DNA of 64,000 bases, taken from the NCBI GenBank assembly GCA_016933025.1, contig JAFGBT010000009.1:62001-126000 (forward strand), in the 5' to 3' direction. The stretch comes from Spirochaetota bacterium. GTDB taxonomy: Bacteria > Spirochaetota > UBA4802 > UBA5550. Under the pieces are notes generated by a model. That model worked only from the letters and a program-made list of their open reading frames with translations. It was not told the DNA's origin and did no database searches. Each line of letters starts with the position of its first letter. Position 1 is the first letter of the stretch. Both the position numbers and the translations under genes were made by a program. Of the stretch, positions 9,429 through 17,600 are shown piece by piece.

Positions 9429-9690
9429 GTGGCTTGAAGTTGTGTTCTATCATTGAAACGATGGAATTTACCGCCTGCGCGTCCCCCTCTCCGTCGGCCC
9501 TGATGATCAGCCGCGAGCCGGAAACGATCGCCAAGCCGAGAACCGACATGATGGACTTGCAATCGGCCTCCACGTCGTCCTTGATGAGCATGACCTGGCA
9601 TGGATATTTCATCGCCTCTTTCACGAGCATCATCGCGGGCCGGGCGTGAACGCCGGCGTCGCCCTTCACGATAACATCCCGCTCGATCAT
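9403..9690 (-). CDS. ptsH: HPr phosphocarrier protein
   Basis: A 95-residue HPr. The phosphoenolpyruvate-dependent site is His15 in GVHARPA, and the regulatory Ser46 in KSIMSVLGLAI is present; the latter is the target of HPr kinase/phosphorylase, whose gene lies directly upstream with a 4-base overlap. No PTS enzyme I or sugar-specific enzyme II is seen in this window, so this HPr may serve regulation instead of sugar uptake, as proposed for similar rpoN-linked loci in other diderm bacteria (inference). Confidence 0.93.
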   Translation of the reverse strand: MIERDVIVKGDAGVHARPAMMLVKEAMKYPCQVMLIKDDVEADCKSIMSVLGLAIVSGSRLIIRADGEGDAQAVNSIVSMIEHNFKPHEESAEKN

Positions 9691-10640
9691 TCCTCTTTAT
9701 TCTCCCGCTTGAGGCTCTCCCGGATGTTCCTGTCCAGCTCCCGCGCCGTGAATATACCCTGCTTCTTGAGTCGCTGATTCAATGCCGCGGTTTCTACGAT
9801 GATTGGGATGTTGCGTCCCGGGCGCACCGGGACCATGATGCTGGGGACATCGATGTCTAGGATGGCATGTGTCTGGTCTTCCAGCCCGAGCCGGTCGTAT
9901 TCCTTGCCCTGTTCCCATTCTTCAAGAATGACCACAAGCTCCACGCGTTTCCGGTCCCTGACGGAACGGATGCCGAAAATATCCTTTACATTAATGATGC
10001 CGAGGCCGCGAATCTCCATGTGATGCTTCAGCATGGGCGCTCCACTCCCCATAAGAATGGATTCGTCGATCCTCTTTAGTATGACCACGTCGTCCGCTAT
10101 GAATCGGTGCCCCCGCTCGACAAGCTCCAGCGCGCACTCACTCTTGCCAACACCGCTTTTTCCCATGAGGAGCACGCCTATGCCGTAAACGTCGACGAAA
10201 GTGCCGTGCAGGGTGACGGAGGGAGCGAACGCCTCATTGAGCAGATAGACCAGAGAGCTGGTAAACTTGGTCGTGTCTTTCTTTGTTATGAAAATGGGGA
10301 CGCCCTTGGCATCTGCATATTCCATGAAGAGGCTGTCAGGCTCCTCGTTATGGGTAAATATGCAGCACAGTACGTCGTAGGAAAAAAATTTTTCGAGTAC
10401 CTCTTTTTTCTCCGGTTCAGAAAGCTGGTGCAGGTAGGCCGTTTCACCCAGTCCGAAAATCTGGATGCGATCGTAGGCAAAAAAATCATAGAAGCCCGCA
10501 AGAGTCAGGCCGGGTCTGTTGATATCGCCGACATGTATCTCCCTCGTGATCCCCGTGCTTCCCGCAACCAGACGGATTTGCAGGTCGATGATCCCGGTGT
10601 CCCCCAGAAAATCTTTTAACTGTACCCTGTTATTTGCCAT
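9687..10640 (-). CDS. hprK: HPr kinase/phosphorylase
   Basis: A 317-residue bifunctional enzyme that phosphorylates or dephosphorylates HPr on Ser46. The N-terminal domain (about 1-130) precedes the kinase core with Walker A GKSGVGKS at 160-167, HRFIADD, and the family signature LKHHMEIRGLGIINV at about 205-220. Length is typical (about 310-320 residues). The gene overlaps ptsH by 4 bases, which is the arrangement expected for enzyme and substrate made together. It follows hpf after a 28-base gap in the rpoN operon. Confidence 0.95.
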   Translation of the reverse strand: MANNRVQLKDFLGDTGIIDLQIRLVAGSTGITREIHVGDINRPGLTLAGFYDFFAYDRIQIFGLGETAYLHQLSEPEKKEVLEKFFSYDVLCCIFTHNEEPDSLFMEYADAKGVPIFITKKDTTKFTSSLVYLLNEAFAPSVTLHGTFVDVYGIGVLLMGKSGVGKSECALELVERGHRFIADDVVILKRIDESILMGSGAPMLKHHMEIRGLGIINVKDIFGIRSVRDRKRVELVVILEEWEQGKEYDRLGLEDQTHAILDIDVPSIMVPVRPGRNIPIIVETAALNQRLKKQGIFTARELDRNIRESLKRENKEE

Positions 10641-10668
10641 TGCAGCGTGAAATATTTTATGACCAATC

Positions 10669-11469
10669 TCAAAAAGCCGGGACCATTACCTCGTACTTAT
10701 TGCCATTTTTGCTGATTATATTAATATATTCGGATTCAACGTTGAAAAAAGGCATGAATTTCTTCTTTGATTTTTCAATCTCGACAATCGCTTCATGCAG
10801 CGTCATCGGCATCATATCGCAGGATGAGAGCTTCTTGAACTCTACCTTCGGGTTCGCGGCCGAATCATCGAAGATGTCGAGCGAATAAGCTACAAACCGT
10901 TCGTCCTGCAAACCGCCTTCCCCTCTGTCGCGGGGCAATTCAACCAGTTTTAAACCGTTCAGATCACGGTAAATAACGGCGTAGTTATTATTATCGGACG
11001 ACAGGTCCGCCTCCATCTTCCCCACGCCTTTCTTGAAAAGAATATAGTCTCTCTTGTCTATCCTCATCTGGAGAAACGCCTCAATATTATCAACAGGCTT
11101 GTTGCTCACCTGTCGAAGAATGACCTGTTTCCCCTCGTTGCTGGTAAAGTTGATTGATGCAGCCTCGCCCTTTTCGGGGCCCTTGTGCATCTGGTGCCTC
11201 TCCTTGTAGCGCCGTATCTGTGTCTCCATCTTTTCGAAGAGGAGGTCAATCGCGGAATAGAGGTCAGCGGCCTTTTCCCTGCCATGGAACTGCACGCCGT
11301 CGCCGTTTATGACGACCTCGCACTTATGGTCGAGCTTCTCGACCGCCAGTATGATATGGGCGTCTATCAACTGGTTGAAATGACGCTCCAGTTTTTTTAT
11401 CTTCTTTTCCGCATATTCTCGGAGGTTTTCTGAAACGCTCAGGTGCCTTCCGGTTACTGTTATATTCAT
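10669..11469 (-). CDS. hpf: Ribosome hibernation promoting factor, extended form with duplicated C-terminal domain
   Basis: A 266-residue protein, longer than usual long-form HPF (about 180-190). Residues 1-100 are the S30AE/HPF domain (MNITVTGRHLSVSENLREYAEKKI start, conserved basic helix EKMETQIRRYKERHQ). Residues about 115-180 (VILRQVSNKPVDNIEAFLQM, then YAVIYRDLNGLKLVELP) and about 205-266 (VEFKKLSSCDMMPMTLHEA, then INIISKNGNKYEVMVP) each look like the C-terminal dimerisation domain that brings two 70S ribosomes together. Two copies in one chain are unusual. The start codon overlaps the rpoN stop, and hpf next to rpoN is a common arrangement. Confidence 0.88.
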   Translation of the reverse strand: MNITVTGRHLSVSENLREYAEKKIKKLERHFNQLIDAHIILAVEKLDHKCEVVINGDGVQFHGREKAADLYSAIDLLFEKMETQIRRYKERHQMHKGPEKGEAASINFTSNEGKQVILRQVSNKPVDNIEAFLQMRIDKRDYILFKKGVGKMEADLSSDNNNYAVIYRDLNGLKLVELPRDRGEGGLQDERFVAYSLDIFDDSAANPKVEFKKLSSCDMMPMTLHEAIVEIEKSKKKFMPFFNVESEYINIISKNGNKYEVMVPAF

Positions 11470-12917
11470 GAATGATCCCCTGATTTGATTTTATTAATTT
11501 TTTTCCTTTTATTTGACGGCGGAATCCGCAAGAGCGACCGATATTTCGCCACAGTCCTCCTGGCGACCTTCACTCCGGCATTTCCGAGAATTCTCACAAT
11601 GTCCTCGTCGCTGCACGGGTTGGCTGCATCCTCATGATCGATGACATCCCTGATCAGATTCATCGCCTCATCTGACGATGTTTCCCCGGACCCTCCTTCA
11701 GATTTGAGCCGTGACACGAAAAAATACTTCAAATTGAACACGCCCCAGCAGGTCTGGACGTATTTATTGCTCGTCACCCTGCTGACCGTTGATTCGTGCA
11801 TGTTCAGCTCTCTCGCAACGTCTCCATGGGTCAGGGGCTTCAGGTGGCCGGGCCCGCGGTGTAAAAATTCCCGCTGGTGCTCCATTATGGAGCGGACCAC
11901 CCGGAGTATAGTATTCCTACGGCTCGCGATGTTCTTAATGAGATAGCGGGCCGTCTGCATTTTATCCTGAATATAATCACGCAGTTTTTTTTCAATGTTT
12001 TTTTTCTTTAACAGGGAAATATAGTATGAATTAATACGGATACCGGGGATCCAGTCATCATTGAGGCTCAGTATGATTTCGCCATCTACCAGCTTCACGT
12101 CAATATCCGGAATGATGTAGCGTATTGTCCTTTTTGAATAGCGCCGCCCCGGATACGGGTCCAGGCTCTGAATGATCTTGCTCTTTTCCAGTACCTGATC
12201 CACCTGGAGGTTGAGAAGGCGCGCTATTTTACGGTAGTCGAGCTTTTCAAAATACTCAAAGCAATCCGAAATGATTTTCTGGAGAACCTCGTCATCCGGA
12301 TAAAAATGACCGCACTGGACCCGCAAACTCGAGCGGACATCGGGGACTGCGCAGCCGACCGGATCAAAATGCTGGATGGTCGCGAGGATATCGTCCGCGA
12401 GGGCGACCTGGTCCGGATCTTTCAGCAATACGGAAGGGTCTACGCAAAAAAAGCCGTTTTCGTCGAGCGAGGTTATAATAGTCTGGTAAATGATCAATTC
12501 CCGTTCGTCTCGGGCGGTAAGACGCGCCTGCCACTGCAGGTGCTCAGAAAGCGATTCCTCATCGGCAATGATATGCTCCAGGTAATCCCTTTTCCTGTCG
12601 CTATCGCGATCTCCGGAAAACCCGGAGTCACTCGCATCACCAAAATCGACGCGACGTTCATCACCCCCGGCGAGTACTGATTCGTCGCCGCTCAGATTTC
12701 GCACAACTCCCGACATAATGTCGCTATCACCTTCGGCCCGGTTAAATGTGGAGGGTGCTTCTTCCTCAAGAACGGGATTCTCGACGAGCTCGCTCGATAT
12801 CCTTTCGTATAATTCAATTGTGGAAAGCTGTAGCAGTTCGATGGCCTGCTTGAGGGACTGGGTCATCACCAGCTTCTGCGACTGCTTCAATCCTGTGCGA
12901 AGAGAAATCTCCATCAT
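11466..12917 (-). CDS. rpoN: RNA polymerase sigma-54 factor
   Basis: A sigma-54 of about 483 residues. The N-terminal activator-interaction region begins LRTGLKQSQKLVMTQSLKQ, followed by an acidic linker. The core-binding region and a helix-turn-helix (MHESTVSRVTSNKYVQTCWG) precede the C-terminal RpoN box, seen here as VARRTVAKYRSLLRIPPS, which reads the -24 promoter element. Two adjacent ATG codons (12917, 12914) and a TTG at 12920 could all start the protein; I took the first ATG. It heads the operon with hpf, hprK, ptsH, ntrY and ntrX. Confidence 0.95.
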   Translation of the reverse strand: MMEISLRTGLKQSQKLVMTQSLKQAIELLQLSTIELYERISSELVENPVLEEEAPSTFNRAEGDSDIMSGVVRNLSGDESVLAGGDERRVDFGDASDSGFSGDRDSDRKRDYLEHIIADEESLSEHLQWQARLTARDERELIIYQTIITSLDENGFFCVDPSVLLKDPDQVALADDILATIQHFDPVGCAVPDVRSSLRVQCGHFYPDDEVLQKIISDCFEYFEKLDYRKIARLLNLQVDQVLEKSKIIQSLDPYPGRRYSKRTIRYIIPDIDVKLVDGEIILSLNDDWIPGIRINSYYISLLKKKNIEKKLRDYIQDKMQTARYLIKNIASRRNTILRVVRSIMEHQREFLHRGPGHLKPLTHGDVARELNMHESTVSRVTSNKYVQTCWGVFNLKYFFVSRLKSEGGSGETSSDEAMNLIRDVIDHEDAANPCSDEDIVRILGNAGVKVARRTVAKYRSLLRIPPSNKRKKINKIKSGDHS

Positions 12918-12959
12918 CAATTACCGGTGAGTGTGGCCGTCAGCTGTTCCCATAGAACA

Positions 12960-12988
12960 ATAATATAGATAAATCAGAGTAAAATCAA
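12960..12988 (-). promoter_or_regulatory. Candidate sigma-70 promoter of the rpoN operon
   Basis: On the minus strand TTGATT (12983-12988) and TATTAT (12960-12965) are separated by exactly 17 bases, ending about 43 bases before the rpoN ATG. The match is 4/6 and 5/6 to the housekeeping consensus. Confidence 0.5.
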
Positions 12989-13044
12989 TACGGTTTGTTA
13001 AATATTTTTGGTTTGATATTTTTCCTGCTCCCTTTCTTGCTCTG

Positions 13045-13476
13045 TCACTTGACCACGCATACACTGCAATGAGCGTGATGAACCACACGGTCGGATATGG
13101 AACCCATGAGAAACCGTCCGATAGCGGAGCGCCCCTTACTACCGAGGACAATCATATCATAATTCCCCTTTTCGGCAATCTCACAAATCTTGTCAGCCGG
13201 ATATCCCTCCTCGACTATCCGGTCCCATACTACATTTTCCTGATCAAGCATGGGATGGATTTCCTCAAAACGCTGTTCTGATATCCATTTCACACGGTCG
13301 GCACCTTCCGGGGCAGCCCCATAAAATCCTGGTAACGGACCGAATTCTTCTACCACTTCCAGAACTGTCAGGCGGGCATGCGATTCCTTGGCGATAACTA
13401 TAGCCATTTCCAGGGCTTTTTTAGATGACTCTGACCCGTCAACGGGAGCAAGCACCTTTTTGATATACCTTCTCAT
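13045..13476 (-). CDS. Universal stress protein (UspA family)
   Basis: A single-domain Usp of 143 residues, the standard length. It has the starting strand [18 protein letters not shown] and the ATP-binding signature G-x2-G-x9-G-S near the end ([15 protein letters not shown]), so it is probably of the nucleotide-binding UspFG/MJ0577 type. ATG with GGAGA about 9 bases upstream fits. Single-copy Usp proteins are stress- or starvation-induced; nothing nearby reveals the signal. It is a separate transcription unit behind the rpoN promoter region. Confidence 0.92.
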   Translation of the reverse strand: MRRYIKKVLAPVDGSESSKKALEMAIVIAKESHARLTVLEVVEEFGPLPGFYGAAPEGADRVKWISEQRFEEIHPMLDQENVVWDRIVEEGYPADKICEIAEKGNYDMIVLGSKGRSAIGRFLMGSISDRVVHHAHCSVCVVK

Positions 13477-13570
13477 GTCCAGTCTCCAGAATTGTTATTT
13501 ATGATAATAATGCTAATTGAGTATTAGCTTCCTTTGCTGCGGGAGTCAAGGAATTTATTAATCAAAATGT

Positions 13571-13625
13571 TACTCTGACCCCCACACTTTTTTATTCGCA
13601 TGTATTATTTTTTTACTCTGACCCG
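13571..13625 (+). repeat. Two direct TTTACTCTGACCC repeats upstream of RAYT gene
   Basis: TACTCTGACCCCC at 13571-13583 and TTTTACTCTGACCCG at 13611-13625 lie in the same orientation, 40 bases apart, 62 bases before the transposase start. The same core appears twice downstream of that gene and at 24351, 26171, 57349, 58112, 58171 and 58196. Confidence 0.75.
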
Positions 13626-13687
13626 CAAAATTTTTCATTAAAAATCCCTCCGTTAATCGTATATATTAACAACAAAAGGGACATGCC

Positions 13688-14287
13688 ATGCCGCGTAAAC
13701 ATAGAATTTGCATCTCGGGAGCAACATATCATACAACCTCCCGGTGTATTGAGAAAAAACATCTTATGAAATTAGATAAAATGAAAGAGCTAATGAATTA
13801 TGTACTTAACATGGCCCAAGAAAAATATAAATTTGAACTCAATAATCATACGATAATGGATAATCATTTCCATTTCTATATTACAACTCTTCCAGACGGC
13901 GAGAACATATCGCGTATAATGCAATTCATAAAATCTCAATATGCGCGGCGATACAATCGAATGACCAATAGAATTGGCCCGTTCTGGAATGAACGATTTT
14001 CTGATACAATTATTGAACTAACTTCAAATCCATTCTACAACTTCTTTTACATCCTGTTTTATATTGCCTATAACCCGGTAAGAAGTCACCATGTTTCAGA
14101 TCCGAGGGATTATACATATAGCGGTTTTAAGTGTTATTTTGATGAAACATATATCCCAGCTGTAAAAATAACTTTGCACAAATATTTTTTAAGCCTTGGT
14201 AATAATTTTGATGAGAGAGTAAAGAAACTTCTCGAGTATGAAGAAAACTTCAAAAAACGAATATTTTCTGAAAGTATTTTTAGCTGA
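13688..14287 (+). CDS. REP-associated tyrosine transposase-like protein (RAYT, IS200/IS605 Y1 superfamily)
   Basis: A 199-residue Y1-type HUH transposase. The metal-binding HUH pair is His60-Phe-His62 in MDNHFHFYI, and the nucleophile region is SQYARRYNR (Tyr85 or Tyr89), followed by GPFWNERFSDTII, typical of RAYTs. These single-copy enzymes act on short repeated palindromes (REPs) and do not behave as ordinary insertion sequences. The gene is AT-rich (many AAA, ATA codons) compared with its GC-richer neighbours, which suggests recent acquisition. Two copies of TTTACTCTGACCCC flank it on each side, the likely substrate repeat (inference). Confidence 0.85.
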   Translation: MPRKHRICISGATYHTTSRCIEKKHLMKLDKMKELMNYVLNMAQEKYKFELNNHTIMDNHFHFYITTLPDGENISRIMQFIKSQYARRYNRMTNRIGPFWNERFSDTIIELTSNPFYNFFYILFYIAYNPVRSHHVSDPRDYTYSGFKCYFDETYIPAVKITLHKYFLSLGNNFDERVKKLLEYEENFKKRIFSESIFS

Positions 14288-14460
14288 TTGCAGTATTATC
14301 AATTGGCATGAAACATGTAGACACTATTTTGATCTAATTTCCCATTTCCATGGTGATTTGAACTCTTAAGCAATCTATTGTTTGGAAAATAATTCGACAC
14401 ATCATTTTTATCTTCAAACTAAACTCATGATGTTTAATTACAATTTAATTGTTAAACAAA

Positions 14461-14540
14461 TTATACTCTGACCCCATATTTATCTACCCTGTATAGGAAT
14501 TTTGGCATCCATCATTAAATAAAATATTTACTCTGACCCC
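14461..14540 (+). repeat. Two direct TTTACTCTGACCCC repeats downstream of RAYT gene
   Basis: TTATACTCTGACCCC at 14461-14475 and TTTACTCTGACCCC at 14527-14540, both in the same orientation as the upstream pair. Together the four copies bracket a segment of about 970 bases holding only the transposase gene, so 13571-14540 may be one mobile unit. Confidence 0.75.
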
Positions 14541-14573
14541 GAAATCGACCCGGAAATCAACCTTGTACTTTTA

Positions 14574-14611
14574 CCAAAAATAACAATGGCGGCCCATATG
14601 AGCCGCCATTG
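14574..14611 (-). terminator. Rho-independent terminator of the lipoprotein operon
   Basis: A 10-bp perfect stem (CAATGGCGGC with GCCGCCATTG, 14584-14611) around an 8-base loop. On the minus strand it is followed by TTATTTTTGG. It sits 32 bases past the stop codon of the lipoprotein gene. Confidence 0.8.
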
Positions 14612-14642
14612 CAGAACAATCAACAACGATCCTGTCAATACA

Positions 14643-17600
14643 TTAAGGCGTCAGATTATTGATAGCTATGATATCCTGACATATTTCCGCCAGCTCAATA
14701 AGGGTTGCGTGGTCCATGTACCCGCCGGCAGTCCAGTAGGCAGGATCAAACATTGCGTCCCTGTTAAGGAGGTTGTACATATTGTTGACAATTTCTTCGG
14801 CAGAATCTCCCGGTACCAGCAGGTCGATCAGGTACTCCAGGGCCTCTGGGTCCATTGAGCTGTCAAGGTTGTAATCAAGAAGCGACTTAAAGGCAACAAC
14901 GAAGTCCCCGTAGTGGGTGTCAAACGCGCCAAGGGTTTCCGGGAGTAACTGGTTCAGCATGACATACAATTCTGACTCTGCCGCTGTTGAGGGCTCCCAG
15001 TTGCCTCCCTGATACCGTGCCATCAGCACGCCCAGGGTATGCCGCAGTGCCTTGACGTCATTCTCATCCGCGGCGACACTGCCGAGCAGTTTATCCATGA
15101 CGCGTATTACGCTGCCCGGGGTCGACGCGTCCGTGCTGCCCATGATGTCGTAGGCGCCCGTTCCAGGCTCGCCGATCAGGGCGACCAACGCATTGAGCAG
15201 CCTGTCGTAATTGGCCCAGTCGCCGGTGGGCACAGGACCGCCGGCCCCCTGCGGGCCATGTCTATCCACGAATGTGGAAATACCGCCGTAGTTCTCGTCA
15301 TCGGTATTGTTCCCGATGAGCTGATTGAGGGCCACGTCCAGGTCGATACTGATGGGGGTCAGAGCACCGGTTGTGCGGTCCCCATTTGATTTATACATCC
15401 AGTGATACCGCGAGTCATTCAGATAACCATAGCCGTTTGCCGCCAAGTCGCCTTCGGAGAGCTGAATGCTCGTAAAGATCTGCTCCAGGCCCCTGGAAAA
15501 GTTCTCGAGTATTCCGAGGCCGCCGCCGGCAACGTCTCTGTACACGCTTCCCGTTTCGTTGTTGCCCAGCCTCTGGAGAAGCGACAGAAGCCTGGTGACC
15601 AGCCTGTTGTTATTGTCAGCCAGGGCTGGTATGAGGCCGTCCGCGTATGTGGTGGTTCTCGAGTCCGCCAGGAAGCTCATGAGGGACCTGAGCGAGGCGC
15701 GGGGCCGATAATCGGGGTCCTGGTCACCGGAATAAATATTCGGCATAAAATACGCAAAGTTCGGGTTAGTGCCGGACGGATACGCACTATTATTGTAATT
15801 GTTGATAGTCTCATCAATCATACGCGGGACCCAGCGAATACCGTACGTGGTATCGCCGTTAAAGACCCTCATGTGCGGCTTGGACAGCGGAACCAGGACA
15901 TTCTCCATGAGCTCGCGAAGCGGGTACTTGTGATGGCCGGCGTAGTTGTAATTATTGCCACTACCGGCAACGTAACGGGTCCCGTCTTTCATCACGCCCG
16001 CCAGGGCCGCAAAAATCGGCAGGAGCTTGTTCCGGTTGGTCCAGTCAGCGCTGCCGATGCTGAACCGCGACGATGGGATGGTAGAGGGAGTCACGAAACC
16101 GAGGCGCGCGACAGGAACGATGTTCGAGCCGACGATGTCGGGCATGACATGGCCGTTACCCAGCAACCCGAATACAACATTGGGATCAACAGTGCCGTTA
16201 CTAATAGTGGTCGAACTTTCCATTGCTCCTGACATATGTTCTTTCGCAATATATTCATAGGCAAAAGCCATGATCCGGGCGTCACCGGGCCGCAGGGAGT
16301 TGCCGTAGTCCGGATAGTTCCTGTGGTCCGCAGGGGAATTGTTATCAGCGCCCACTCCTTCGTCGCCGAGCTGAAGCCACCTGCCGTTGGCCGTGCCCCT
16401 GGCCGCGTTTGTCGACCCGACAACGCCATTAGACTCGATAATTATGAACGCTGCGGAATCCAGATATGAATAGCCCAGCATAACGCCCCACCTGGCATAG
16501 AGGTTCAGCGGGATCACGAACATGAACTTCTTCTCCAGCATGAGCCACTGATAGTTGCGGTACATCGCCTCCTCCTGGGTGGCGCACTGGCGTTTAGTAT
16601 TCCCCCGGTACGGGTAGGACGGATCGTCCGGATTGGGGCTGTCATCGTTGCTCCACTCGACAACTGTTTCATAGATCTGGAAATACTGGGCGTCATGGTT
16701 CCCGGGCTGGAGCTTGTACTTGTCCCCACCCGTTGTTCCTTCCACGAATGCGTCGCCGTCCGGGTTCATCGGCGGCACACAATACGCGGTGGCATTCGCA
16801 CTTGAAACAAGCCCAAGCGCTCCTAAACCTACAATATCAGAGCTCCCGTGATTATGGCCGTTCTGAACCATGTAATAGTCGGACCTGCACACATCGCGAT
16901 AGCGGTTGTAGCGCTGGCTGTTTGCCGCCGCGTCCGGATCCACGACGTCGTTGCCGCTCACCGGGTAATAATACAGCCATGGGTCGCCGCTCCGGTCGAT
17001 ATAGGCGTACGCCTCGCCATTCGGCTTGAAAACCACGTCAAAGGGCGCCGTGCCCTTGCCGGGCCAATCAGGACAGGTCGGGCAGTTCCCGGCGTCTTGA
17101 AGCGTCGCGTTCGTCACGCCGGTAAGCGCGCCGTCCGTGCCGTAATAGGGACCCGCGCCGTCCCAGCAGGCGCGCGCGATCCAGCTGAAGATCCAGGTGC
17201 CGGTGTTCAGGTCTCCCACGCCGTCAGCGACTTCCGGAAAATAGGTCCGGTAGTCGTTGTTTGTGGCATCGGTTCCTGTGGTGTCCGTTGTCGGGACAAT
17301 TGCCGTCCGCCCGCCCTGGGGTATGCCGACGTCTCCGGCAGCGCTTGCCGGGAGGAGGCAGAGCGCCGGATAGTCGTATCCGATGTAAAACCGGTAGTTT
17401 GTCTTGTCGTCATCGTAGTCGAACGGATCGCTCGACCTCCAGTTGTACGAGCCCTGTGTGGTACGGTTGGCAAGGCCAAGATTGTATGAATCGGACCAGA
17501 CATCAAGAACATCGACAGACCCGAGCGCGGAGGCAACCGTATTAAGACCACTGTTCGTCACCGAATACATCGTGTCATTGATAGTGAGGATACCGCCTGT

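Larger units (their letters stand above)
14288..14642. other. Non-coding gap between RAYT and giant lipoprotein gene
   Basis: An AT-rich stretch with no gene. It holds the downstream repeat pair (14461-14540) and the terminator of the minus-strand lipoprotein operon (14574-14611). Confidence 0.7.

Noticed and set aside
12921..13151. Short minus-strand frame between rpoN and the Usp gene
   Set aside because: Overlaps the Usp gene and the rpoN promoter, and has no ribosome binding site.
13571..14540. CRISPR array formed by the TTTACTCTGACCCC copies
   Set aside because: Spacing is irregular, copies are too short, and they flank a transposase gene instead of spacers; no cas genes are present.
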